Below, piece by piece: positions 24,201 to 32,033 of a stretch of DNA of 64,000 nt. The stretch comes from Pogona vitticeps (lineage: Eukaryota; Chordata; Lepidosauria; Squamata; Agamidae): positions 7,970,001-8,034,000 of the forward strand of contig NC_135791.1 of assembly GCF_051106095.1 (NCBI RefSeq). Direction: 5' to 3'. Below the pieces are notes generated by a model. It saw only the letters and a list, made by a program, of their open reading frames with translations. It was not told the DNA's origin and made no database searches. Every line of letters begins with the position of its first letter. Positions within the stretch are counted from its first letter, which is position 1. Position numbers and translations under genes: made by a program.

Positions 24201-25233
24201 AGAGCATTGTCCTGGCACCTTCTCTTCAAATGTGGGCTGGTTGACCTTACTTAAGATGTTCAGATCTCATATGAGTATCCCTGTTAGGTTAATATTCAGC
24301 TTTTTGTGGTTTCCCTCACTGGATAGTCCTCTCTGGCAGTTACTTTTAAGTCTTGCGGTACTTAAAAAAAACTATTAGATTTCTGGACTCAAGCTCACAA
24401 GAAGTACTTGGGACAGATGTTGTAGCATAGAGCAGTGGTCCCCAAACTCCAGATGTTCTTGGACTTCAACTCCCAGAAATCCTGGCCAGCAGAGGTGGTG
24501 GTGAAGGCTTCTGGGAGTTGTACTCTAAGAACATCTGAAGGCCCAAGGTTGGGGACCACTGACATAGAGCACTCTTGGTGCAGCTGCCTGCCAGTGAATC
24601 ATGTCCTCTATCTAGATATTCTATTCCTTTACCCCTACCCTTCGTTTTCCAGTAGCCCCAGACAGTGAGTTTCTCATGGCCACTCATCATGCTCATTCCT
24701 TGTTGGACAGATTTTGGGAATCCCTCCCCACTTTGCATTCCCTCTTGTCTCCCAAGTTATTTTCTACTTCTGCAAATCCGGAAGCTTCACCAAAGTGACT
24801 CAACCTTAACCCTACCCCTTTTCTGCATATTTATGTTCAAAGTTTAGTGAGTGAAGATTACACCTGGAATTATTTTGAAGAGTCTTGGGCACATGGTTGG
24901 GGAACTAACTCTTCCTTTACTCATTTATAGGTCCTTACTCGTTTTTTGGGCTCCTCCTCTCCAGTTCTCTATTGGTTCTCTGCTCAACTGCTTTATGACC
25001 ACGAACCGTTGTTGCAGAATGAAGGACCCTCTTCATGTTGTGGAGCGCTCCACTCCCAAAAGCCCTCACTGGATAATTCTCTTCCCAACGGGACAACAAA
25101 TAAAAACCCCGTGTTTGCACTTCTGAGGAACTGGAGACAGACTACTGTTCTCACCAAATGTATTCTAGGATATGTACTTTCCTATTGGCTAATGGGGCTG
25201 GTTCTTCATTGTAATTTCTTTCCTTGGACTTGA
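12123..25233 (+). CDS. PIGV: GPI mannosyltransferase 2 (PIG-V), whole coding region in three exons
   Basis: Joined exons 12123-12209, 14764-15936 and 24931-25233 (1563 bases, both introns phase 0) encode about 520 residues; human PIGV is 493. PIG-V is a multi-pass ER membrane enzyme that adds the second mannose to the GPI-anchor precursor, using dolichol-phosphate-mannose on the lumenal side. The match to remembered human PIGV runs nearly end to end: the first-exon end (VVRFAVLCRAITLLLQ), the lumenal catalytic motif SHWDAEHFLFIAEHGY with the conserved Asp near residue 70, FATGVRSNGL-like and VDKGYQ segments, YIQDTYWNVGFL, PNFLLAAP, FVYVVHA, and the terminus CNFFPWT. The extra length sits mostly in loops. 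Human gene order PIGV-ZDHHC18 is kept. No frame break is seen. The least certain point is the start codon, because an in-frame ATG lies 33 bases upstream. Confidence 0.96.
12207..12215 (+). other. PIGV: Non-canonical GC splice donor of the first PIGV coding intron
   Basis: The exon ends CTTCAG and the intron begins GCAAGT, a strong GC-AG donor with otherwise perfect consensus on both sides. Protein alignment (LLLQ|ALFN) and phase 0 leave no room for a nearby GT donor. The intron runs 12210-14763 and ends in CAG. Confidence 0.85.
12642..12800 (+). mobile_element. Penelope-like terminal repeat with inverted arms and hammerhead-like core
   Basis: Two arms, 12677-12702 (TGGTTGTTGTGGGTTTTTC...) and 12773-12798, are near-perfect reverse complements. 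Between them lies CTGAAGA (12708-12714), a GCC-AG/CTGGC hairpin (12716-12735) and GAAACGTT (12736-12743), bounded by TCCT (12704-12707) and AGGA (12744-12747). The same block occurs inverted at 19597-19639, next to Penelope-type endonuclease sequence. Confidence 0.6.
13807..14230. mobile_element. Tc1/mariner-type MITE, copy 1
   Basis: Ends CAGTGGTGCCTCGCTTAACG and its inverted counterpart TCGTCAAGTGAGGCACCACTG, flanked by TA on both sides (13805-13806, 14231-14232). The interior has repeated GGTTCCCTGCTTCGGGAACC-like and AAAATGGC blocks. 424 bases, non-coding; sits in the first PIGV coding intron. Confidence 0.85.
14764..15936 (+). CDS. PIGV: PIGV main coding exon
   Basis: 391 codons after a long TTC/T-rich acceptor tract ending CAG at 14763. 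It begins ALFNLLIPDHAADAF and ends FCMHVQ before GTAAGT at 15937; both ends match the human exon limits. It holds the catalytic WDA motif (SHWDAEHF) and most membrane segments. The frame stays open into the intron as far as 16227, so a retained intron would add an unrelated tail of about 97 codons; the next exon shows this is not the normal end. Confidence 0.96.
16973..18340 (-). mobile_element. CR1 LINE, inverted 5' part
   Basis: The minus strand encodes CR1 reverse transcriptase from the linker region to the fingers/palm. Recognisable stretches are SVSLTSIPGKILEQIIKQSL, RFVRNNPYQTNLISW, NVIYLDFSKAFDKVPHDILI and SHGLDSTSVR, the last ending near 16973. It is interrupted by the MITE at 17452-17864. 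The reading frame is degraded by several stops. Confidence 0.85.
17452..17864. mobile_element. Tc1/mariner-type MITE, copy 2, inside CR1
   Basis: Begins CAGTGGTGCCCCGCATAAC and ends CGTTATGCGAGGCATCACTG, with TA duplicated at 17450-17451 and 17865-17866. It splits the CR1 reading frame, so it is younger than that CR1 insertion. 413 bases. Confidence 0.85.
18341..19297 (+). mobile_element. CR1 LINE, 3' part in sense orientation
   Basis: The + strand encodes the rest of the CR1 reverse transcriptase: HSWL..., RVLINGSFLNGKEV, VLFNIFINDLDEG, FVDDTKLCG (the active-site FADD-type box), FWTPHLKKDANKLEQVQSRA and LGMFSLEKRRLRGDRLALFK. It ends in the CR1 3' signature GGTTGGACTTGATGGCC... and TGATTCTATGATT. 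The upstream inverted segment supplies the preceding codons. Confidence 0.88.
19455..19512 (+). repeat. Short Penelope-type end fragment
   Basis: Reads AAATAAAACTTGTTAGTC then TTTAAGGTACCATAAGACTG, the sequence that follows the hammerhead-like core in the related copies at 23.4, 30.3, 45.8, 50.9 and 61.1 kb. Confidence 0.45.
19513..20110 (-). mobile_element. Penelope-like element, GIY-YIG endonuclease tail and terminal repeat
   Basis: The minus strand near 19985-20065 reads AGHEILFQNTEVLDNTSNHY then VRLHREATEIHKH, the C-terminal part of the GIY-YIG endonuclease with its conserved Glu (REAxEI). Further on it reads LKLNKAWLPAL. Downstream at 19597-19639 (minus) lies CTGAGGA, a perfect GCCAG/CTGGC hairpin, and the AGGA/TCCT pair. 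Broken remnant. Confidence 0.65.
20658..22283. mobile_element. hAT-type composite element with perfect 8-base target duplication
   Basis: Ends CATGGGTCGGGGAACAGGGG and GTTCCCTGACCCCTG are inverted repeats. Both flanks are gagtagga (20650-20657 and 22284-22291), an exact 8-base duplication. The interior carries a GT/GA microsatellite (21090-21145) and a BovB LINE fragment (21205-21793). No hAT transposase is recognised. Confidence 0.75.
21205..21793 (-). mobile_element. BovB (RTE) LINE fragment, internally deleted
   Basis: The minus strand shows ALISHASMVMLKILQGRLQQY, ELPEVQAGFRRGRGARDQIA, LRWIMEKAREFQKNIYFCFI and DYAKAW. It then jumps to MAESEDLKNLLMKVKEE, GPITSWQIEGKDMEAVTDFT and FLGSMITAEGD. 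In full BovB these blocks are separated by the core palm region, so that part is missing here. BovB is typical of squamates and ruminants and is known for horizontal spread. Confidence 0.85.
22352..22728. mobile_element. Tc1/mariner-type MITE, copy 3
   Basis: Begins CAGTCGTGCCCCGCTGGACG and ends TCGTCAAGCGAGGCACCACTG, with TA on both sides (22350-22351, 22729-22730). Shares the GGTTCCCTGCTTCGGGAACC interior with copy 1. 377 bases. Confidence 0.85.
23425..23552. repeat. Head-to-head pair of hammerhead-like repeat ends
   Basis: The left half, read on minus, has GATGAAGTGGACTCCACT, then AAAAGCTTATGC. The right half, read on plus, has CACTAAAAGCTATG, AAAATAAACATCTTG and TTTAGTGCTGCC. The two halves are diverged inverted copies of the same unit. 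Confidence 0.5.
24433..24561. mobile_element. Palindromic hAT-like MITE, copy B
   Basis: CAGTGGTCCCCAAACTCC and its inverted partner AGGTTGGGGACCACTG enclose CTTGGACTTCAACTCCCAGA and the complementary arm. Target duplications gcatagag (24425-24432) and acatagag (24562-24569). Confidence 0.8.
24931..25233 (+). CDS. PIGV: PIGV last coding exon
   Basis: 100 codons plus stop after acceptor TTTATAG at 24924-24930. It opens VLTRFLGSSSPVLYWFSAQL, directly continuing HVQ of the preceding exon, and ends YWLMGLVLHCNFFPWT then TGA. Human PIGV ends YWLLGLLLHCNFLPWT. The middle loop (residues like NEGPSSCCGALHSQ) diverges and is a few residues longer than in human. The sequence carries the last lumenal loop and terminal membrane helices. 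Confidence 0.96.
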   Translation, partial: VLTRFLGSSSPVLYWFSAQLLYDHEPLLQNEGPSSCCGALHSQKPSLDNSLPNGTTNKNPVFALLRNWRQTTVLTKCILGYVLSYWLMGLVLHCNFFPWT

Positions 25234-26950
25234 ATATTTTAGGAGTGGAGAACTAATGGCTATTCACATGACATCGGAATCCCCATCAGCTCCATCAGCT
25301 CATATGGCCAGTGTTACGCTAGGGAGTTACAGTTCAGCAACCTCTCAAGTGCCCCAGGCACTGGCTGTCAGTGGAATGCAAATGTTGCATCTTTCAGCTT
25401 GGCAGAATTCCTGTCTTCTAGGAAGTGTTTAACATTGCACAAAATTGCTGGGAGATAGTAGTTTGGAGCCTTGATAGGTGATGTTGCCAATATGTTCTGC
25501 CTTCTCCCAATTCCTAAGCCAGAGAGGCTACCAAAATACTGAAGCATGACTTGAGGCTGGTAAAAGAATAGACCGGTGGGATTGGCATCAAAGTGTTGAA
25601 GCTTGAAGTGTTACTATTCAGGTTGCCAGTCAGTGCTGTTCTCCAAGATATTGTACTCCATGGATCCTCTCCTAATGTTACCTGCCAGCAGATGTTCTTT
25701 ACCCACTGAATATGCTCACATTTCACTGAGCTGTCCTGTCCTACACTTCCGAGATTTCCCCCAAAGTTTTGTGTTTTTTTTGGGGGGGGGAGGTGCTTTG
25801 GTAAATAATGGGATTATCACAATACCTCTGTCTTCTGCCATTTTGGCTTCATAAGGATCAGTACTCAATAATGTGTACTCAAGCAAGGCTTCAAACCGAA
25901 GACTGCATCCCCCCAGCCTCTGGGTTATACTTTTAATTTGGCTGCAATGGCCTTGCATACTGTAGCTTTTAGGCAAAATTTTATTTCAACTTTTCTTGTA
26001 CAGGTTATGCCCTGTTTTTCTCTGTCTCTATTCTTGAGTCACACAAAAACAGGGCACACCCCATATGAGGACATTTGAGAGTAAAATCAAAGGCTGTGTG
26101 TGGAGTGAGAGGAGTATATCACATTACTGTTGTGCAGCATCCCGATAAACATGCAATATATCAAAGTACCAGGTAATTGTATGTGTCAGAACTGTGTGAT
26201 ACGGGACCACAGGGAAGTGTACCAAGTGACTTGCAACCTTTTGTCTAACAAGATTGGGAGAGTGTTCCTAATCTGCATCATGAGAGATGAAATCTAAAAC
26301 CTGAAATTTGCCATGAACGTGCCTATACGCCTGGCCATGAATTTTGATACATTTGCGTTTCTCCTGTACCACCCCCAGCTCTGTGGTGGCTAAACTGGTG
26401 AAAATATGTGTGAAGTTGAAGCTGACTTATGTTTCTGAATGTTTAGAGAAAGTATCTCCCATCCTTGTCTTCAGATGCAATAATGGGTATTATTACACAG
26501 AATGGGAACATTTTAAAAATGAAAATGGATATAGACAGAGTTGCTCTCATTAGCAGAACTAACAGTCTAGGAATAGTTTAGCCTGCCTTGGATGCGGTTG
26601 CATTCTCCTTAAAACCCAGTTTTTGCAACTTTGGATTCTTTTGGACACAACTCTATTATTGGATAATGAGCATTTTTCACAGAGTGTTTTCCCCCAGCTT
26701 AGACTAGTCTTGTCATCTCTGCTTGTTTCAGTAGAGGACAAATCTGGTCAGGGTAGCATATGCATCATTGATTATTGTTATGATTTGCTGTGCCAAAGCT
26801 GGTCTGCCTCAACTCCTCTGTGATGGTTTTTCATAATCTGGTGAAGATCTTTCCTTTCCAGCAATATTTAGCCTGTTGGTATTGATATTCTCATGAACAT
26901 ACATTTTAAATGCTGCCTCTTAAAAAAAAATAAACTGGTTATTCTCTTCT
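25234..26950 (+). other. PIGV: Probable PIGV 3' UTR with poly(A) signal
   Basis: Sequence after the PIGV stop codon without further supported coding potential. AATAAA at 26929-26934 is followed within 40 bases by T-rich DNA, the usual downstream element. The end point is inferred from this signal; other weak signals cannot be excluded. Confidence 0.5.
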
Positions 26951-27836
26951 TACATTTTTTTTTGTTCTAATAAGTATTACCAGCAGCCTTTCAAAATAGA
27001 AAGATGGGGTACAGCAGTTTTGATAAACAAATTTTTTCAATATACTGTACATCACAGAGAGGTATAGTTAAGACAGCAGATGTGGGTAATCACTGCTAAT
27101 TCTGGACACTATCCAATTGTATATTTTAGTATCCAGTGCCAGTGGAATAGACTCAGACCCCCCCCAGTCTCCCACTAAATATGTGGAAGTGCTCATGACA
27201 ACCACATATTGCACACAAACCCGGGGAGATCCCTCTCGCAAGTGAGCAAACTGACACTAGAAAGCTCTCGGACAGGTGAAGGGTCATAATACCGGCAGAG
27301 GGATTAACCGCTACATTTTAATATGAGCTTTCATGGACTTGTCTGTGTTAATTTTTGCCATGCAGGTATATAGGATGTGACCCCATGAGCATATAGCTCA
27401 CATTTTCAACCACTTGTGGCAAGATCTGGGGCGACCTATTTCCCAGCAAGGACACAACATATAGTGTTCCAGCCTGACCTTTGTCATGCCCAAGCTGGAC
27501 ACAAAGTTCACTGACACCAAGCAGTGCAATATGCACAGAAGGAAAAGGAAAATCTGATACTGCACAGCACATAGAATTGGAATATATAATTATCTGTTCC
27601 ATTTTTTTTGGCTTTATGGTTTCCAGTTTACCTTTATTCATGTTCCATGTTCCAGTTGTAGGTGTTGTGCAGCACCAGACTTTCCTTTTCCTTCTGTGCA
27701 CATCAGTCACTAGACATCCTTCCAAGTTTAATCTAGTTGCATCACTGGCAACAGAGCTATTTGTAGTTGTCCATTGCTCTTCCCCAGTAGTTGATTTGAG
27801 TCCTTTATGATCTGGGAATCTCATGTTTCATTTTGG
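26951..27836. other. Intergenic gap between PIGV and ZDHHC18
   Basis: Non-coding. A minus-strand hammerhead-type repeat end fragment lies at about 27300-27365 (GTCCATGAAAGCTCATATTA on minus). Nothing else recognised. Confidence 0.45.
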
Positions 27837-28094
27837 ACTGTCCGTTTCCCCAAAAATAAGACCAAGTAGGATTTTTAAGGATGTTCGTAATATAAGCCAT
27901 ACCCCAAAAATAAGCCGGTTAAGTGAAACCCCACCCTCCATCATGGTGCAGCAACCAGAAGATGACATGACTGTATTTGAATAAATGTATATTGTTGTAC
28001 ATGGAAAAAAATCCCCTGTAAATAAGCCCTAATGTGGTTTTTTTGCAGCAAAAATTAATATAAGACCCCGTCATATTTTGGGGAGGAAACAGTA
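27837..28094. mobile_element. MITE with TTTCCCC...AATAAGACC ends
   Basis: Left GTTTCCCCAAAAATAAGACC and right end ATTTTGGGGAGGAAAC are imperfect inverted repeats, and the interior again has AAAAATAAGCC and ATATAAGACCCC. This is a common reptilian non-autonomous DNA transposon pattern. Family assignment is uncertain. Confidence 0.5.
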
Positions 28095-28639
28095 ATAGGA
28101 TTTTCATGGTAAGGGAAGTTCAGCAGAGGTTTATTATGGCCACCTTTTGTGTAGTATTGATGAAAGCTTGTGTCCCCATTGTTGTTGCCTCCTGCACCTC
28201 CCACTGCTGCCCAGTAGCTGCCTTGAAGAGTGGGTTGCCTCTTACTCTGGTATCTCAATTGTAACCCTTCTTTTTTGCCCTGGGTGACCTTCCTAGGAGT
28301 CCAGGCTCCTCCTCGTGGATTCTGGCCTCTTGAGGGCATCGGCTTCAGCTCTGCTGACACACTCGAAGCCCCTTTCACCACCTTCAGGGAAGATGAAACT
28401 CCAGGCACTACACAGCGGCCCCCATTTAAGTGAATGGGAATTTGGCGAGCTCCCCATTGAAACGGGCCTACTCTGGTCGCCACTTATGCAAAAGTAAGTC
28501 ACGACTAGAGTAGGTCCAGTTGGATCCATGCAATTTTGGGAGCCACTGGCTCCTCTAATCCCCATTGAGGCGACGAGGCTAGGCAAAACAGTCTTGTTTT
28601 ATGTGTGTGTGTGTGAGAAAGAGAGAGGTTCTCTTCTTC
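28095..28639. other. Upstream flank of the ZDHHC18 CpG island
   Basis: No gene; open frames here are short. A (GT)n stretch lies at about 28598-28614. Confidence 0.4.
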
Positions 28640-29195
28640 CTTTCCAAAAAGGGAAGCGCTTTGCCCATGGGCAGAGGCACTTCCCTCTTTATTCTGAAGA
28701 CACCCCCCGAGCCCGGCCGCCTTCACGGTCTCTCACCCAGTCAGAAAAGAGGGAAAGCCGTGAGGGGGGAGAGGCCGGCTCTCGGCGGAAATGGGCGGGA
28801 GCAGCGGCGGGTGGGTTGAGGTGGGGGAACCAAGGGCGGCCGACCGAGCGCGTGCAGTGCCCACTCCCGGCCGGCCGCCTCCGCGGGGGCGCTGCGACCA
28901 AGGAGGCCCCGCGGGAGGGCGCGTGAGGCGACGGGCGGGGAGGGTTGAGGGGGGCCGCGCGCCGCCGGTTCCCAGTGGCCGTCTCTCCCGTCGAGGGCGG
29001 GGCCGTCCCCCCCCACCAGGCGGGTCTCTTCCCCGCCCGCCCGCTCGCTCGCCCGCCGTCCGTGTCTGCCTGCCTGCCTGCCTGCCGGGCGGTCCTGGCG
29101 CTGCCGCCGCCGCTCGGTCGGGTTGGGCCGGTGGGGGGGCCAGTCCAGCCGCCGCCGCCGCCATCCTCCTCCTCCTCCTCCCCGCTCTCGCCACC
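28640..29195 (+). promoter_or_regulatory. ZDHHC18: CpG-island promoter and 5' UTR of ZDHHC18
   Basis: Extremely CG-rich DNA rising from about 28.65 kb and continuing through exon 1 to about 29.6 kb, with CCGCCG runs and a (TGCC)n tract near 29070-29090. It ends in a perfect Kozak context, GCCACCATG, at the ZDHHC18 start. No TATA box is seen. The start site lies somewhere in this block. Long open frames on both strands here come from CG bias. Confidence 0.75.
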
Positions 29196-29506
29196 ATGAA
29201 GGCATGCGAGTACCGGCAAATCCCGCCGGGCACCCCGGGCGCCCTCCCTTCTTCCTCCGAGTCGCCGGTGCCGGCGGCCTCCGCGGGTCTCCCTTCTTCT
29301 TCCTCCTCCTCCTCCGGCAGCGCCTCTGCCCCGCCGCCGCCGCCGCCGCCGCCTCCTCCTCTCCGTCCCCGCCGTAAATGGGAGGTCTTCCCCGGGCGCA
29401 ACCGCTTCTACTGCGGCGGCCGCCTCATGCTGGCCCGGCACAGCGGCGTCTTCCTCCTCACGCTCGGCCTCATCGTGGTGACCAGCGGCCTCTTCTTTGC
29501 CTTCGA
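29196..29506 (+). CDS. ZDHHC18: ZDHHC18 coding exon 1
   Basis: 103 codons plus two bases. It starts [12 protein letters not shown] (human MKDCEYQQISPG) in ideal Kozak context. The tail contains a seven-Ser run and a ten-Pro run coded by CCG/CCT repeats. It then has the conserved [20 protein letters not shown] block and TM1, ending FFAF-GA before GTGAGT. Phase 2 matches the next exon (GA+C gives Asp). Confidence 0.96.
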
Positions 29507-31974
29507 GTGAGTCAGGGAAGGAGGGAGGGAAGGCGGGCAGTCCGTCTATGGGCCCCCCTCAGGCGGGGGTCGTCGTGGTCGTCGTGAGGGGCCCCCACTC
29601 ACCTCTTCTTTGTCCTCGGTGGTTTTTAGAGGATGCCTTTGAAGACCCCCCTCCTCCTCCCCCACCCGCCGCTCAAGCGGGCAATCATCCTTCTGGAGGA
29701 AATCCAGACTTTTGACTCCGGCTTGGATCGAGACCCGCTGGAAATAAAATAAATAAAGGCTTCGTTTAGCAGCTGCACATTGTTCAGTAGGGGATGCCAT
29801 GGTTGACAGCCTGAAATGGGTGCCTGTTAAACCTTGAGTAAATGTCTGAGGGGATAAATAGCCTTTTTAGCCTTGCATGGGTATGAAATAAAAGAGCATT
29901 GTGGCAATCTTGTCCCCTCTGTGGCCAACTCAAGAAGGAAACCCGGGGAAGGTAAGCAAACAGGATCTGTTTCCTGGTTTTATAGATAGGATGCAGAGAA
30001 GTTAAGTGGTGTGTTCAGAAAGGGCTTCCTCTTAGGTAACGTGCAGGACGATTTTAGCTTTATTGTGGCCTAAGCTTTGTTGCTATGCTAAAACCTACCT
30101 CGTCAAACTAGGGTCTCTAGTCGATGGAGGGATTCTGCTTCCATAAATTGTGTTTCCGGTAATTACAAGCATTACAGGAAAAAGCAAAATAAAAATGAAT
30201 GAACAGAAGAAAAATGTGGCTGCTTAAAGTCTAACTGTTATATTTTAATGTCAGCTTTCGTGGATAAAATCCACTTCCTGGAAAGGCCACATTAAATCCA
30301 CGAAAGCTCCTATTAAAATGTAACAAGTTTGTCTTTAAGGTGCCGCAACAGTTTTGGGTTGTTTTTTTTAATGGTTCTTTTATTTTTATTTTGTTTTTGG
30401 CTGTCATGCTTGCGCAGACTAACATGGCTACCTCTTCTAATACTACAGGTATTACTAGGCTCCTGAAGAGATGCATTTAAACATTCACCAAAGGGCAGAG
30501 TGTCAAAGCCTCAATTGTTCTGCAAGATGGTATGGCAAAGTAGTCCTTATACTGTACTCTCCTGTACAAGGAGGGAGGGAGGGAGGTGTCAGCCTAAAGG
30601 AGGAAGGAGAGAAGGCCATGGTTTAGGGGCCACCACTTGAAATGTTAGACCCACTCCCCTTTTGCAGTGTTTTACCTCATAGTTTATGGAAGGAGTGAGC
30701 AAAATGCAATCTATGGCCTGTTGAACCTTATGGCAGTTCTCCCTTAGCAAAGAACTGTACGTACTTCACTTCAACAAGTCGGGATGTTCTTTTACGTGAA
30801 CTAGCTAGTATCCCAAATAGTTAAGATACCCTTTTGCTGTCTGGCCCCCTCTGCCTTAGTGCAGAATCTCATGGCATAACCTATCACCCTATTCTATTCA
30901 AGAGGCTTCCTCCAGATCTCAGGAACAGCTCTTCAGGAAGGGATGAGTAGGTGGAATTTGCAAAAAATAGGTGCTGTCCAGCTGTGCAAGTGGCAAGCTC
31001 TTTATCCTGTTGCAAATCCATCGTCAGTTATGATCTGCATTTTAATGCCATCTTTCCTAAAGAGACCTCAGAATCTCAGAAGCAGATTATCACAGTTTAA
31101 GAAAAAACAACAGAGGAAATAAAGAAAATCACAAAGCTCCTAAGTCAGAATATGACAACAACCCAGGAACAGCAGAATTCTGAGACAGGTCCCGTGGAAT
31201 GTGTTGGGTGGTTTCAGCTAAGAGGTTTATTAATTCATTATTAACATGATTGGAACAGAAACTGAATAAGATTTTGTGTTGTATTTAGTTTGTAGAATAA
31301 ATTTATTTGCAGCTGGGCAGAATAATAGACCTTATGACATGATGAAGATGAAGTATCGTATATTTTAGAACTTAATAACCAATAATTAAGGGAAAATCCT
31401 AGGAAAGTTTAATCCTAGCCACAGTATTAAAGATTAAGAGGTATAAGTATTTTACTTATTTTAACCTTAGAACACAAAGAAAACAGAGGAGTGTAGATAA
31501 ATAATGAAATAGAATATCCAAGTGGCTGTGGATAGAGTTCAAAAGTACATCTTGCATGGTTTAAATGAACAGCCAGTATCAAGATGAATATCCTTCCACC
31601 ACACCCTCCTCTTGTGTTTGTTTGTTTTTTCATTATAAATGTGCCCATGCCAAATACTACTTTAGAATTTGACCGAAAAGTGTATGATTTGTGTATGATT
31701 AATACATTTGTTAATATTTATAGAAAAAAAGAAAACTTGTGTTAATTTTACAGTAGCAAGAAAGGAGAGAAAAGAAGTTCAGCAGTTTTAGAGAAGATCA
31801 TGTACTTATCAACTCATTTCTTAAAACTTAATAAAATAGCAAAGAAACTCAGGCATGGACATTTAGAAAAACATTTCCGTAAGCCGCTAGTAGATGCCTG
31901 CTGTAGCTATATCTAAAAACAAGACAATTTTATCGGGGAGGGGATACAGTTCTTTCACTATTTCTCTCTCTCTG

Positions 31975-32033
<59 letters not shown>

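Larger units (their letters stand above)
15937..24930 (+). other. PIGV: Last PIGV intron, filled with nested repeats
   Basis: 8994-base GT-AG intron. 15937-16972 is without a recognised repeat. It then holds the CR1 insertion (16973-19297), Penelope-like DNA (19455-20110), the hAT/BovB composite (20658-22283), a mariner-type MITE (22352-22728), a short hammerhead-type inverted pair (23425-23552) and a hAT MITE (24433-24561). Confidence 0.85.

Noticed and set aside
28689-29441. 250- and 222-codon open frames on the minus strand
   Set aside because: They lie in the extremely CG-rich ZDHHC18 island, are Arg/Gly/Pro low complexity, and oppose a well-matched first exon. CG bias removes stop codons.
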